From NCBI GenBank assembly GCA_963624975.1, contig CAVFRF010000063.1:14113-78112 (forward strand): 64,000 nucleotides of DNA, given 5' to 3'. The position numbers were made by a program, and so were the translations under genes. This DNA comes from CAVLCC01 sp963624975 (GTDB lineage Bacteria; Actinomycetota; Coriobacteriia; Coriobacteriales; CADBOM01). The notes beneath the pieces were generated by a model, which saw only the letters and a list, made by a program, of their open reading frames with translations, was not told the DNA's origin and did no database searches. Numbering within the stretch: the stretch's first letter is position 1; every line of letters starts with the position of its first letter. Positions 8,572-17,860 of this stretch are shown one piece after another.

Positions 8572-9582
8572 ATGAGCGAGAAGAAGAACCTGGCGCAGCT
8601 GCTGGGCACCAAGTACCCGTTCATGCAGGGCGCGATGGCCAACATCTCCAACGGGGAATTTGCCGCGGCGATGTCGAACGCGGGCGCGCTGGGCATCATC
8701 GCGTCGGGCGGCATGGACGTGGAGACGCTGGAGGCCAACATCGCGAAGTGCCGCGAGCTTACCAACAAGCCTTTCGGCGTGAACGTGATGATGAAGCATC
8801 CGCAGGTGGCCGACGTGTGCGACCTTGTGGCGCAAAGCGGCGTGGACGTGGTGACCACGGGGGCGGGCAACCCCGGACCCTACATCGACAGGTGGAAGGA
8901 AGCCGGCATCAAGGTAATTCCGGTCGTGCCTTCGGTGGCGCTGGCTGTGCGTGTGGAGCGTGCCGGCGCCGATGCCGTGGTGGCGGAGGGCACCGAGAGC
9001 GGCGGGCATGTGGGCGAGATGGCCACCATGGCCATGGTGCCGCAGATCGTGGATGCCGTGCAGATCCCGGTCGTCGCCGCGGGCGGCATCGCGAACGGAC
9101 GGCAGTTCGTGGCGGCTTTGGCACTCGGTGCCGTGGGCGCCCAGCTGGGTACCTGCCTGCTGGTGTCGGAGGAGTGCCCCATTCATCCCAACTACAAGCA
9201 GGCCATCCTCGATGCCAAGGATTGCGACACCGCTGTGACCGGGCGCTTCGCGGGTTCGCCAGTGCGCCAGCTCAAGAACCACATGGCGCGCGCCTACCTC
9301 AAGGACGAGAAGCAGGGCATGAGCCGCGAAGACTTGGGGCACTACATGATCGGCGCGCTGCGCAAGGCCGTGATCGACGGCGATACCCGCGATGGCTCGC
9401 TGATCTCGGGCCAGGTTGCGGGCATGCTGCACGAGATTCGCCCGGCAGCGCAGATCTTTGAGGAGATATACCGCGACGCGCTGGGTGCGCGCAGCGAGCT
9501 TGACGCGATGATGGCGAGCATCTATGGCGCTGGCGAGGCTGGCTCTGGCGCGGCCGACGCAGAAGGCGAGGTGCTGGCATGA
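8572..9582 (+). CDS. fabK: FMN-dependent enoyl-ACP reductase II
   Basis: TIM-barrel flavoprotein of about 336 aa from the FabK/nitronate monooxygenase superfamily. It starts at ATG 8572 after AGGAGAGAAG. Motifs include QGAMANISNGEFAAAMSNAG, PFGVNVMM, EGTESGGHVGEM and AAGGIANGRQ, which fit the flavin- and phosphate-binding loops. Its position between fabH and fabD in a complete FAS II cluster that lacks fabI makes enoyl reduction its likely job. The stop overlaps the fabD ATG by four bases. Confidence 0.88.
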   Translation: MSEKKNLAQLLGTKYPFMQGAMANISNGEFAAAMSNAGALGIIASGGMDVETLEANIAKCRELTNKPFGVNVMMKHPQVADVCDLVAQSGVDVVTTGAGNPGPYIDRWKEAGIKVIPVVPSVALAVRVERAGADAVVAEGTESGGHVGEMATMAMVPQIVDAVQIPVVAAGGIANGRQFVAALALGAVGAQLGTCLLVSEECPIHPNYKQAILDAKDCDTAVTGRFAGSPVRQLKNHMARAYLKDEKQGMSREDLGHYMIGALRKAVIDGDTRDGSLISGQVAGMLHEIRPAAQIFEEIYRDALGARSELDAMMASIYGAGEAGSGAADAEGEVLA

Positions 9583-10502
9583 GGTGCGCATTCGTCTACG
9601 CGGGCCAGGGCAGCCAGGTGCCCGGGATGGGTCGCGAGCTGTACGATAGCGAGCCGGCGTTTCGCGAGGCGCTGGACGAGGCCGACCCAACGGGGCGCTG
9701 GCGCGAGCTGGCGTTCGAGGGCACCGAGGAGCAGCTGGCCGACACCCGCAACACGCAGCCGTGCATGGTGGCCATCGAGTGCGCCACCACCGCGCTGCTG
9801 GCCAGCAGGGGCATCGAGCCGACCATGGCCTTCGGGCTTTCGCTGGGCGAGTACTCGGCTCTGGCCGCTGCCGGCGCGTTGTCGTCGCGCAAGGCCGTGG
9901 AGCTTGCCGCTTTCCGCGGCGAGGAGATGACCCGCGCCTCCGAGGGCATCGACTGCGGGATGACCGCGGTGCTCGGCCTTGCCCGCGAGGGCATCGAACA
10001 GGCCTGCGAGGGCGCGGCCGATGTGGGCTACGTGGCCATCACCAACTTCAACGGACCCAACCAGATCGTGATCTCGGGCGAGAAGGCCGCGGTCGACAAG
10101 GCCAGCCAGCTCGCCTTGGAGCTGGGTGCAAGGCGCTGCATGCCCCTGGCTGTGAGCGGGCCTTTCCACACCAAGCTCATGAAACCCGCAGCCGATGCGC
10201 TGGAGAAGCGCTTCGAGACCACCGAGTTTGGCCCCATGCGATTCCCGGTGCTGTTCAACACCACGGCGAGGCCCCTGGCCGAAGGCGCCACCATCGCCCA
10301 GATGCTGGTGCAGCAGGTGCAGTCGGCCATCCATTTCGACGACTGCGTGCGCTATATGGTGGAGAGCGGAGTTACCACCACGGTCGAGCTGGGCGTGGGC
10401 AAGTCGCTTTCCAAGCTCATCAAGAAGATCGACAAGCAGGTGCAGACGCTGCAGGTATACGACAACGCGAGCCTCGAGGCCACGCTGGAGGCGCTGGCTT
10501 AA
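9579..10502 (+). CDS. fabD: Malonyl-CoA:ACP acyltransferase
   Basis: Transfers malonyl from CoA to ACP (307 aa). The nucleophile elbow is GLSLGEY with S88; the downstream GPFHTKLM supplies the catalytic histidine, and YAGQGSQVPGMG near the N-terminus forms the oxyanion loop. The ATG overlaps the fabK stop in ATGA, suggesting coupled translation. Confidence 0.95.
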   Translation: MRCAFVYAGQGSQVPGMGRELYDSEPAFREALDEADPTGRWRELAFEGTEEQLADTRNTQPCMVAIECATTALLASRGIEPTMAFGLSLGEYSALAAAGALSSRKAVELAAFRGEEMTRASEGIDCGMTAVLGLAREGIEQACEGAADVGYVAITNFNGPNQIVISGEKAAVDKASQLALELGARRCMPLAVSGPFHTKLMKPAADALEKRFETTEFGPMRFPVLFNTTARPLAEGATIAQMLVQQVQSAIHFDDCVRYMVESGVTTTVELGVGKSLSKLIKKIDKQVQTLQVYDNASLEATLEALA

Positions 10503-10546
10503 GAGCGGCGCGGCGACGTGTCCGGCGCGGCAAGGAGACTAAGACC

Positions 10547-11323
10547 ATGGGAAACGTTGATGCGAATACGGCGGGTGCAAACGAGGCTGTGGCCAAGAAC
10601 GCCCTCGTGACCGGAGGAAGCCGCGGCATAGGCCGGGCCATCTGCCTCGAGCTGGCGAGCCGCGGATGCAACGTGGCCGTGAACTGCACGCGCGGCGTGG
10701 AGGCCGCCGCGGGCGTGGCCGACGAGTGCCGCGCCATGGGCGTGCGCGCTATGGTTGTGGCTGCCGACGTGTCCGACCACGATGCGGCCAAAGAGATGGT
10801 GACTTCGGTTCAAAAGGAGCTGGGCTCGCTCGACATCTTGGTGAACAACGCGGGCATCACCCGCGACAACCTCATGATGAGGATGTCGCCCGACGACTTC
10901 GAGGCGGTGCTCAAGGTCAACCTCGAGGGCACGTTCAACTGCATGAAGCACGCGAGCCGCATCATGCTCAAGCAGCGCTCGGGTTCCATCGTGAACATGG
11001 CCAGCGTGGTGGGCATCATGGGCAACGCGGGGCAGGTCAACTACTCCGCCAGCAAGGCGGGTGTGATAGGCATGACCAAGTCGGCGGCGCGCGAGCTGGC
11101 CAGCCGTGGAGTGCGCGTGAACGCGGTGGCGCCTGGCTACATCGACACCGACATGACGCGCGACGTGCCGCAGGAGGCCAAAGACGCCTTCGAGAAGCAG
11201 ATCCTGCTGGGACGCATCGGGCAGCCCGGAGACGTGGCGCGGGCCGTGGCCTTCCTGGCGCTCGACGATGCGTCGTACATCACCGGCCAAGTGCTGTGCG
11301 TAGATGGCGGAATGGCAGTTTAG
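10547..11323 (+). CDS. fabG: 3-oxoacyl-ACP reductase
   Basis: NADPH-dependent short-chain dehydrogenase (258 aa) that reduces 3-oxoacyl-ACP. The cofactor motif TGGSRGIGRAI and NNAG are present; the catalytic Ser is in NMASVVG and the Tyr/Lys pair in YSASKAG. The ATG at 10547 follows AAGGAG about 9 bases upstream. It has about 15 extra N-terminal residues compared with E. coli FabG. It lies 44 bases after fabD. Confidence 0.94.
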   Translation: MGNVDANTAGANEAVAKNALVTGGSRGIGRAICLELASRGCNVAVNCTRGVEAAAGVADECRAMGVRAMVVAADVSDHDAAKEMVTSVQKELGSLDILVNNAGITRDNLMMRMSPDDFEAVLKVNLEGTFNCMKHASRIMLKQRSGSIVNMASVVGIMGNAGQVNYSASKAGVIGMTKSAARELASRGVRVNAVAPGYIDTDMTRDVPQEAKDAFEKQILLGRIGQPGDVARAVAFLALDDASYITGQVLCVDGGMAV

Positions 11324-11363
11324 CAATCGGCTAAGGGGAGCCGACGACGATAGGAGCTTTTGG

Positions 11364-12623
11364 ATGAACACGAACACCGAGCGTCGCAGGGTGGTTGTTA
11401 CCGGAATGGGAGCGCTCTGCCCCATCGGCAACACCGTGGAGCAGATCTGGGCCAACGCCCGGGATGGAGTGAACGGCATCGGACAGATCACGCTCTACGA
11501 TTCCAGCAATCAGAAGGTTCACATCGCCGGCGAGGTCAAGGACTTCGACCCCTTCGAGTTTTTGGACAAGCAGGAGGCTCGCAAGCAGGAGCGCTTCACC
11601 CACTTCGCGCGCGTGGCTACCATGCAGGCCATGGAGCAGAGCGGCATCCAGATCGCCGACGAGGATCCATATCGCTGCGGCGTGGCCATTTCGTCGGGCA
11701 TCGGGTCGCTCGACTTTATCGCGCGTTCGCAGGACCGCGGCCACGAGAAGGGATTCGACAGGGTCTCGCCGCACTACATTCCCGCGTCCATCACCAACAG
11801 CGCGGCCGGCAACGTGGCCATTCAGGAGGGCTTCAAGGGCGAGTGCACCTGCGTGGTGTCGGCCTGCGCAGGCGGCACCAACGCCATCGGCGAGGCCATG
11901 CGCGCAATCCGCCACGGCTATGTGGACGTGATGCTGGCGGGCGGTGCCGAGGCGTGCATCACCCCGCTGGGCGTGGGCGGCTTTACCGTGATGAGGGCGC
12001 TGGCCGAGGTGGACGATCCCGCTGCGGCCTGCAAGCCTTTCGACCTGGAGCGTTCGGGCTTCGTGATCGCCGAGGGCGCCGGCATCCTGGTGCTCGAGGA
12101 GCTGGAGCACGCGCGTGCCCGTGGCGCGCAGATCCTGGGCGAGGTGTGCGGCTACGGCTACACGTGCGATGCCTACCACATCACCGCGCCCGACCCTTGC
12201 GGCGACGGAGCTGCGGCCTCTATGCGCAACGCGGTGCTCGATGCGGGGCTCGAGCCGTCGCAGATCGGCTACATCAATGCGCATGGTACCTCGACCCCCA
12301 TGAACGACAAGACCGAGGCCGCCGCGATTCGCGCCGTGTTCGGCGATGATGCCGCTACGGCTGGACCTCTGGTGAGCAGCACCAAGTCGATGACGGGGCA
12401 CATGCTGGGAGCCACTGGCGCGGTGGAAGCCATCGTTTCGCTCATGGCGATTCGCGATGGCTTCGTGCCGCCCAACATCAACTACACCACCCCCGATCCC
12501 GATTGCGAGGTCAACCTCGTGGCCAACAAGGGCGTGGAAGCTCACTTCGACTACGCGCTTTCCGACAACCTGGGATTCGGCGGGCACAACGCCAGCGTGG
12601 TTGTTGGCCGCTTCGTCGAGTAG
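11364..12623 (+). CDS. fabF: 3-oxoacyl-ACP synthase II
   Basis: KAS II elongation enzyme (419 aa). Catalytic residues are visible: C168 in VVSACAGG, a histidine in NAHGTSTPMND and another in MTGHMLGATGAVE. The start ATG at 11364 has TAGGAG 8 bases upstream and gives the normal MNTNTERRRVVVTGMG opening; the earlier in-frame ATG lies inside fabG. Confidence 0.95.
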   Translation: MNTNTERRRVVVTGMGALCPIGNTVEQIWANARDGVNGIGQITLYDSSNQKVHIAGEVKDFDPFEFLDKQEARKQERFTHFARVATMQAMEQSGIQIADEDPYRCGVAISSGIGSLDFIARSQDRGHEKGFDRVSPHYIPASITNSAAGNVAIQEGFKGECTCVVSACAGGTNAIGEAMRAIRHGYVDVMLAGGAEACITPLGVGGFTVMRALAEVDDPAAACKPFDLERSGFVIAEGAGILVLEELEHARARGAQILGEVCGYGYTCDAYHITAPDPCGDGAAASMRNAVLDAGLEPSQIGYINAHGTSTPMNDKTEAAAIRAVFGDDAATAGPLVSSTKSMTGHMLGATGAVEAIVSLMAIRDGFVPPNINYTTPDPDCEVNLVANKGVEAHFDYALSDNLGFGGHNASVVVGRFVE

Positions 12624-12715
12624 GATAGGTAGCGGGTTCGTGTCGGGCGGGCGTGCCGGGCGCGGGCGCAAAGCTAGGGATTTGCCAGCTGGATACGTTT
12701 GAGAAGGAGACCCGA

Positions 12716-13225
12716 ATGAGCGACATCGAAGCAAACGTGGATACGACCGCGGCCGAGACCGCCGAGGCCGAGACCGCCGAGGCCCGCGAGCCCAGGATCC
12801 TCTCCTCCAACCAAATCCAGGAAATCCTGCCGCATCGCTTCCCGTTCCAGCTGGTCGACCGCATCGTGGACTACGAGCCCGGCCAATGGGCCTGCGGCAT
12901 CAAGTGCGTGTCGGTGGGCGAGCAGTGGTTTTGCGGGCACTTCCCGCAACAGCATGTGATGCCCGGCGTGCTGATACTCGAGGCTCTCGCGCAGGTGGGC
13001 GCCATCGCGGTGCTGAGCCTGCCCGAGAACAAGGGCAAGATCGCGTTCTTCGGCGGCGTGCGCAAGTGCCGCTTCAAGAAGCAGGTGGTACCCGGCGACG
13101 TGCTGGAGATGCGCTGCGAGATCGAGGAGATGCGCCATGGCATCGGCCACGGCAAGGCGGTGGCCAAGGTGGATGGCAAGGTGGCCTGCCAGGCCGAGAT
13201 CACGTTCGCGGTGGGGGAGGAGTAG
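12716..13225 (+). CDS. fabZ: 3-hydroxyacyl-ACP dehydratase
   Basis: Hot-dog fold dehydratase (169 aa). The active-site histidine lies in GHFPQQHVMPG and the catalytic glutamate in ILEALAQ. The N-terminal 30 residues are acidic, with a TAE/AET-type short repeat, an extension over E. coli FabZ (151 aa). The ATG at 12716 is preceded by GAAGGAGA. It closes the fatty-acid cycle set; nikR starts three bases after its stop. Confidence 0.95.
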   Translation: MSDIEANVDTTAAETAEAETAEAREPRILSSNQIQEILPHRFPFQLVDRIVDYEPGQWACGIKCVSVGEQWFCGHFPQQHVMPGVLILEALAQVGAIAVLSLPENKGKIAFFGGVRKCRFKKQVVPGDVLEMRCEIEEMRHGIGHGKAVAKVDGKVACQAEITFAVGEE

Positions 13226-13228
13226 GCC

Positions 13229-13747
13229 ATGAGCAGCGACCTCACCAGAATCTCGGTAACCATGCCCGAAGAACTGCTGGCCAGCCTCGACGACTACGCG
13301 TCGCGACGCGGCATGGCCAAGAACCGCTCCGAGGTCGTGCGCGACCTGGTGCGCGATGCTCTGGTGAAGGAGAAGACGGAGGACGAGGACACGTTCATCT
13401 TCGCCACGCTCACCATGGTGTTCGACCATCACACCAACGACCTGCGCGACAAGCTCGACGACATCCAGCACGCCCACTTCGACGAGATAATCTCCAGCAT
13501 GCACGTGCATGTGGACGAGCACAACTGCCTCGAGACCATCGTGATGAAGGGCCGCTCGAGCGTGCTTCGGGGCATTGCCGACAGCCTGCTGGGCACCAAG
13601 GGCGTGCTCAACGGCGACCTCATCGTTACCGTGGTGGGCGACGGCACCGCGCACGAGCATGCGCACTCGCACGGCGACGCGCACCAGCACGAGCATTGCC
13701 ATGAGCATGGGCATGCGCATACGCACGAGCACAGCCATAGCCATTAG
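13229..13747 (+). CDS. nikR: Nickel-responsive regulator NikR with His-rich tail
   Basis: Ribbon-helix-helix repressor of 172 aa. The N-terminal RHH is LTRISVTMPEELLASLDDY and the ACT-like domain carries the high-affinity nickel ligands in the expected register: H81, H92, H94 and C100 (E. coli NikR H76, H87, H89, C95). After residue 141 it has a tail with 15 histidines and one cysteine in 31 residues, absent from E. coli NikR and resembling the nickel-storage tails of HypB or SlyD. It begins three bases after fabZ, so it is probably read through from the fatty-acid operon, an unusual location. No nickel transporter gene lies in the window. Confidence 0.9.
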   Translation: MSSDLTRISVTMPEELLASLDDYASRRGMAKNRSEVVRDLVRDALVKEKTEDEDTFIFATLTMVFDHHTNDLRDKLDDIQHAHFDEIISSMHVHVDEHNCLETIVMKGRSSVLRGIADSLLGTKGVLNGDLIVTVVGDGTAHEHAHSHGDAHQHEHCHEHGHAHTHEHSHSH

Positions 13748-13831
13748 GTTCGGTGGTTTTCAAAGGTTAGGTTTTCCCGTTTACACAGCGGATAGCAAGG
13801 TGCGTCTAAATCGACACTTGCTACAAATGTG

Positions 13832-13860
13832 TTGAACTTGTGACCTCGGCTCTCCATATT
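13832..13860 (+). promoter_or_regulatory. Possible promoter of the first beta-helix gene
   Basis: TTGAAC at 13832-13837 and CATATT at 13855-13860 are spaced by 17 bases in an AT-rich 266-base gap between nikR and the secreted beta-helix gene. The downstream part of the gap (about 13889-13906) has short GTAG/CTAC inverted repeats. No convincing terminator for the preceding operon was seen. Confidence 0.3.
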
Positions 13861-14013
13861 TCCTTCTAAATAGGTAATGTATTCGTAGTGCTACTAAAGT
13901 AGACTAACCTGTAGCATATTTAATCATGCTGAATGATAAGTTCTACGTAGAAGCCATGCTGGGTTCCGATTTGTGGGTGTCGCGAGCCCGGTTCAGATAG
14001 AAGGGGGCTTGTC

Positions 14014-15522
14014 ATGACCAGCACAAGATTCAACTCAAAAAGGAGCACAGCACTCGTTTTGCCGCTTCTCGTTGCTGTTCTGGCCGCCGCGATGTGGTGC
14101 CTGATGGTGCCCGTGCTGGCGCAAGCCGACGAGCAGGGCATAGTGGCACACTCGGTGGACGATTCGGGCACCCGCATCGACTACTACTCGGTCGACGATG
14201 CCATCAATGCCGGATACGAAGGCAAGACCATCGTCATGGACGCGAATTGGAACTCCTACAGCGCGCTGGTCATCTCCTACGGCAAGTCGATCACGATCGA
14301 TATGAACGCTCACGAGATTTACAATTACGGGCACTCCGAGGTCATCCGCCTTTACGATAATGCCAGTCTCACTCTTATGTCGAGTGCTTCTGCCAAATTT
14401 ACCTATCAGGGTTACGTCGACGGCAAATGCAGTAGGACAGGCGTGGAAGTTACCACCGGAGGCTTGGTATCGGGTGGCTATAGCAAATCCGACGACAGTC
14501 GTTACGAAGACATTGCGGGAGGAATCATGATGGATGGTCATAGCTCCCTCACTCTCGACAACGTGGTCGTGGGAGGCAACCTTGGCGATAGGGCAGGCGG
14601 TATTCTTGCCATGGGCGACTGCTGCATCAGGATTCAGAACGGAGCCAGCGTCGAACACAACGTTGCCGTCCAAAACTATGGTGGCGGCATCACGGCGTGG
14701 GGAAATTGCGTGAACATCCTTATGGACAAGGGATTCGTCAAGAGCAACTATGGATATAACGGTGGCGGAATCAGCGTGCTCGACGATGGCGCCACGATCA
14801 GCATGAAGAACAAATCTGCTATCTCGGGCAATCATGCAACAAACAACGGCGGTGGCGTGTTCTTCGACAATACTTTCTTTCAGATTATGTCCGAAGATAG
14901 AACCGCCTCTATCGATGGCAATAGCTGCGACAACGAAGGAGGCGGGGTATACACAGCCTCCGTCAGCGATGACAACGACGGTCTCATCGTAGATACCGCG
15001 ATCGCCGATAACACTGCAGGCGTCGACGGCGGCGGCGTCTATCTCGACCAGGAAAACACGGAGATGCTCCACTGCACCATTACCGGCAATACTGCCAAGG
15101 AGGATGGCGGCGGAGTATATGTGTGCAACGACGAGAACAAAATCGCGGACTGCACCATCACCGGCAACGTGTGCAACGACGGTGGCGATAACTACGAGGG
15201 CGGCGGCGTGTTCGTGGGCTACAGGTACGACCTGAACCTCACAGGCAAGTGCGTTATCAAGGACAATACCCGCGGAAAGAACGGTTCGGCAGACGACCTG
15301 TTCCTCAGCGCCAACGTGGGCAACACCGCCAGCGCCTACATCACCGGCGGCGTGGACCTCGGGTCGAAGGTGGGGATCCGCACCGGCATCACCGGCGACC
15401 AGCGCATCGGCGACCACATTGGAATATACGCCGAAGGGGTGTACTTTGCAGATCTCGGTGGCTACTACGTGAGCCACGGCGACGACCACGGCGGAGACCT
15501 GTGGCAGCGTCACCACGACTAA
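14014..15522 (+). CDS. Secreted right-handed beta-helix protein (short paralogue)
   Basis: Exported protein of 502 aa. A Sec signal peptide spans about residues 1-37 (basic start, long hydrophobic stretch, cleavage likely after AQA). The mature part is made of repeating turns with the pattern N-x-A-x3-GGG-x-Y/F, as in parallel beta-helix (pectate lyase-like) folds; examples are VDGGGVYLD and EDGGGVYVC. No catalytic residues, LPXTG or membrane anchor can be identified. It ends right after GGDLWQRH, where the downstream paralogue continues for about 200 more residues, so it looks like a C-terminally truncated copy. RBS AGATAGAAGG is shared with the paralogue. Confidence 0.75.
   Translation: MTSTRFNSKRSTALVLPLLVAVLAAAMWCLMVPVLAQADEQGIVAHSVDDSGTRIDYYSVDDAINAGYEGKTIVMDANWNSYSALVISYGKSITIDMNAHEIYNYGHSEVIRLYDNASLTLMSSASAKFTYQGYVDGKCSRTGVEVTTGGLVSGGYSKSDDSRYEDIAGGIMMDGHSSLTLDNVVVGGNLGDRAGGILAMGDCCIRIQNGASVEHNVAVQNYGGGITAWGNCVNILMDKGFVKSNYGYNGGGISVLDDGATISMKNKSAISGNHATNNGGGVFFDNTFFQIMSEDRTASIDGNSCDNEGGGVYTASVSDDNDGLIVDTAIADNTAGVDGGGVYLDQENTEMLHCTITGNTAKEDGGGVYVCNDENKIADCTITGNVCNDGGDNYEGGGVFVGYRYDLNLTGKCVIKDNTRGKNGSADDLFLSANVGNTASAYITGGVDLGSKVGIRTGITGDQRIGDHIGIYAEGVYFADLGGYYVSHGDDHGGDLWQRHHD
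15292..15417 (+). repeat. 126-bp near-identical tract, copy 1
   Basis: This 126-bp stretch matches 16931-17056 at 125 of 126 positions, including silent sites, while the rest of the two beta-helix genes has diverged clearly. It encodes DDLFLSANVGNTASAYITGG and following residues near the end of the helix domain. Confidence 0.85.
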
Positions 15523-15643
15523 CGGCCTGGCTGCGGTCCATAGCAAATTCAATTAAACTGGGTTGGTGGTTTCGACGCGGGGGATATGCCTGATTCATAA
15601 CTAATGCGAATGAGAAGCGAGAGCAGATAGAAGGGAGCGCGTT

Positions 15644-17716
15644 ATGGGTAAAACGAGAGGCACTTTAAGATGGTGGGCAGCTCCCGGGATGCTGCTTCTT
15701 GCGACTGTGCTGATCGCCGTGGCGTGGTGCTCGTCGGCGCCTGCCCAAGCGCGCGCCGACGAGCAGACCGTGGTGGCTCACACGATGAACGAATCGGAGA
15801 CCCATATCGACGACTACTACTACTCGATCGACGAGGCCATCAACGCCGGATACGAAGGCAAGGTCATCGTCATGGACGTTGACTGGAACCTCAACAGCAC
15901 TCTGACCATCGCCGCCAACAAGTCGATCACCATCGACATGAACGGTTGCCGGATCAGCAACAATGGCAACCTCGAGGTCATCCGCCTCAAGAGCCATTCC
16001 AACCTCACGCTCATGTCGGGCCTTTCTGCCAGGCTCACCTACAAGGGCTACACCGATGGCAAGGAGAACACGACCGACGTGCAGGTCGTTACCGGCGGCT
16101 TGGTAACGGGTGGCCGCAACAAGGCCGAAGACCGCCGCAAGTACTCCTACTCTGCAGGCGGAGTCGTGATGGATGCCAACAGCGTTCTTACCCTCGACAA
16201 CGTGGTCGTGGGAGGAAACACTGGAGACAGGACGGGCGGAATCGTTGCCGATGAGGGCTGCACAGTCAATCTCCAGAACGAAGCCAGCGTCGAGTACAAC
16301 GGCTGCGGCGATGAAGCTGCAGGCGGCATCACGGCATGGAAAGACAACGTGACCATCAACATGGACAATAGCTTCATCAAAAACAACTATGGCTACAACG
16401 GTGGCGGCATCTGCTCGCAAGACAACAACACCAAGGTCAACATGAAGAACGGCTCCGCCATCTCCAACAACTATGCCCAGAACAACGGCGGAGGCGTGTT
16501 CTTCGACGACACTTTCTTCAGCCTCAGCTCCGAAGACGGCAAGGCCACCATCAATGGCAATTCGTGCGGCAACGATGGCGGCGGCATCTACACTGCATCC
16601 GATGCCGGGTCCAACGAGGGTCTCGTCCAGAACCTCGCCATCACCGGTAACACTGCTTATGTGGATGGCGGCGGCATCTACCTCGACCAGGAGAGCACCG
16701 GCGTGGTCAAGTGCACGATCACGGGCAATACCGCCAAGGAGGACGGCGGCGGCGTGTACGTGTGCAACGACGACAACCACATCATGAGCTGCGCCATCAC
16801 CGGCAACGTGTGCAACGACGACGGCAAGAACTACGAGGGCGGCGGCGTGTTCGTGGGATACAAGTACGACCTGGGTCTCACCGGCAAGTGCATCATTCGG
16901 GGCAACACCCGCGGAAAGAACGGCTCCGACGACGACCTGTTCCTCAGCGCCAACGTGGGCAACACCGCCAGCGCCTACATCACCGGCGGCGTGGACCTCG
17001 GGTCGAAGGTGGGGATCCGCACCGGCATCATCGGCGACCAGCGCATCGGCGACCACGTCACGACCTACGCCTACGGGGCTTACTTCATCGATCTCGACGG
17101 CTACTACGTGAGCCATGGCGACGACCACGGCGGCGACCTGTGGCAGCGCCACCGCAACGTCCTGTTCAACGTGAGCGTCAACGGCCAGAACTCCGACCGC
17201 ACCCAGCAGGGCACGACCATAACGGTGCACGCCGGCAGCGGCGGGGAGGGCGAGGAGTTCGCCTACTGGGACGCAGAGGCCACGACGGGCCTCTACCCCG
17301 TGGAGGATTACATCAACGACGAGACCAAGTACAACGAGGAACTGACGTTCGACATGCCGCAGAACGACGTGAACGTGGTTGCGGTGTACAAGGCGGCCGG
17401 CTCCGGCGACGAGGCCGATGCCAGCAGCGAGGCCGAGGGTGCCGAGGATGCCGTCATCGCGGCCGACGCATCTGCGGCACCTGCCTACGAGGCCGATTCC
17501 GGCACGTCGAGCGCTCAAGCGGACTCGGGCAGCGCGGCGCAGGCCTCGGACGGTAGCCAGTCCGGCAGCGCAAGTTCTACTGGCAGCTCCGAATCGACCA
17601 GCGCGGATTCGTCCAGCGCAGCAAGCTCTGCCAGCTCCACTGCCGCGCAGGCTCCGGTTCACGTGAAGATCCCGAAGGTGACCCTCTGGAACGGACAGAG
17701 AATAAGGATGCTCTAG
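15644..17716 (+). CDS. Secreted right-handed beta-helix protein (long paralogue)
   Basis: Exported protein of 690 aa, tandem paralogue of the preceding gene. Signal peptide about residues 1-40 with cleavage near ARA. The beta-helix domain (about 45-500) repeats GGG-x-Y/F turns. It is followed by a domain of about 80 residues (FNVSVNGQNS to VVAVYKA) resembling bacterial surface beta-grasp repeats, then an Ala/Ser/Asp low-complexity linker (about 585-670) and a short basic end, IPKVTLWNGQRIRML. There is no LPXTG sorting signal or final membrane segment, so how it is retained at the surface, if at all, is unknown. A role in adhesion is a guess. Confidence 0.75.
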   Translation: MGKTRGTLRWWAAPGMLLLATVLIAVAWCSSAPAQARADEQTVVAHTMNESETHIDDYYYSIDEAINAGYEGKVIVMDVDWNLNSTLTIAANKSITIDMNGCRISNNGNLEVIRLKSHSNLTLMSGLSARLTYKGYTDGKENTTDVQVVTGGLVTGGRNKAEDRRKYSYSAGGVVMDANSVLTLDNVVVGGNTGDRTGGIVADEGCTVNLQNEASVEYNGCGDEAAGGITAWKDNVTINMDNSFIKNNYGYNGGGICSQDNNTKVNMKNGSAISNNYAQNNGGGVFFDDTFFSLSSEDGKATINGNSCGNDGGGIYTASDAGSNEGLVQNLAITGNTAYVDGGGIYLDQESTGVVKCTITGNTAKEDGGGVYVCNDDNHIMSCAITGNVCNDDGKNYEGGGVFVGYKYDLGLTGKCIIRGNTRGKNGSDDDLFLSANVGNTASAYITGGVDLGSKVGIRTGIIGDQRIGDHVTTYAYGAYFIDLDGYYVSHGDDHGGDLWQRHRNVLFNVSVNGQNSDRTQQGTTITVHAGSGGEGEEFAYWDAEATTGLYPVEDYINDETKYNEELTFDMPQNDVNVVAVYKAAGSGDEADASSEAEGAEDAVIAADASAAPAYEADSGTSSAQADSGSAAQASDGSQSGSASSTGSSESTSADSSSAASSASSTAAQAPVHVKIPKVTLWNGQRIRML
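16931..17056 (+). repeat. 126-bp near-identical tract, copy 2
   Basis: Second copy of the tract at 15292-15417, with one C/T difference. Identity at third codon positions within a pair of otherwise diverged paralogues suggests recent gene conversion or a selected nucleic-acid sequence. Confidence 0.85.
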
Positions 17717-17860
17717 CACGACCGCTGGCGTTGATTCTCCAGAGTTAGAACCGCATTCCGAAAAACGCTCACGCGAAATTTTCGTTTCGTGTACAATCGC
17801 GGCGTGTCCGGCAAGTCCGTCGCGGGCGGCGCTTCTCTTTTACGAAAGGAAGTGGTCGCT

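Noticed and set aside
14769..15520. Repeated GGCGGCGG-type units as a CRISPR or tandem DNA repeat
   Set aside because: The repetition follows protein turns (GGG-x-Y) with variable spacing; there are no conserved repeats with unique spacers.
15665..17719. 684-codon minus-strand frame opposite the long beta-helix gene
   Set aside because: The plus strand has a signal peptide, an RBS and a repeat structure; the antisense frame has none.
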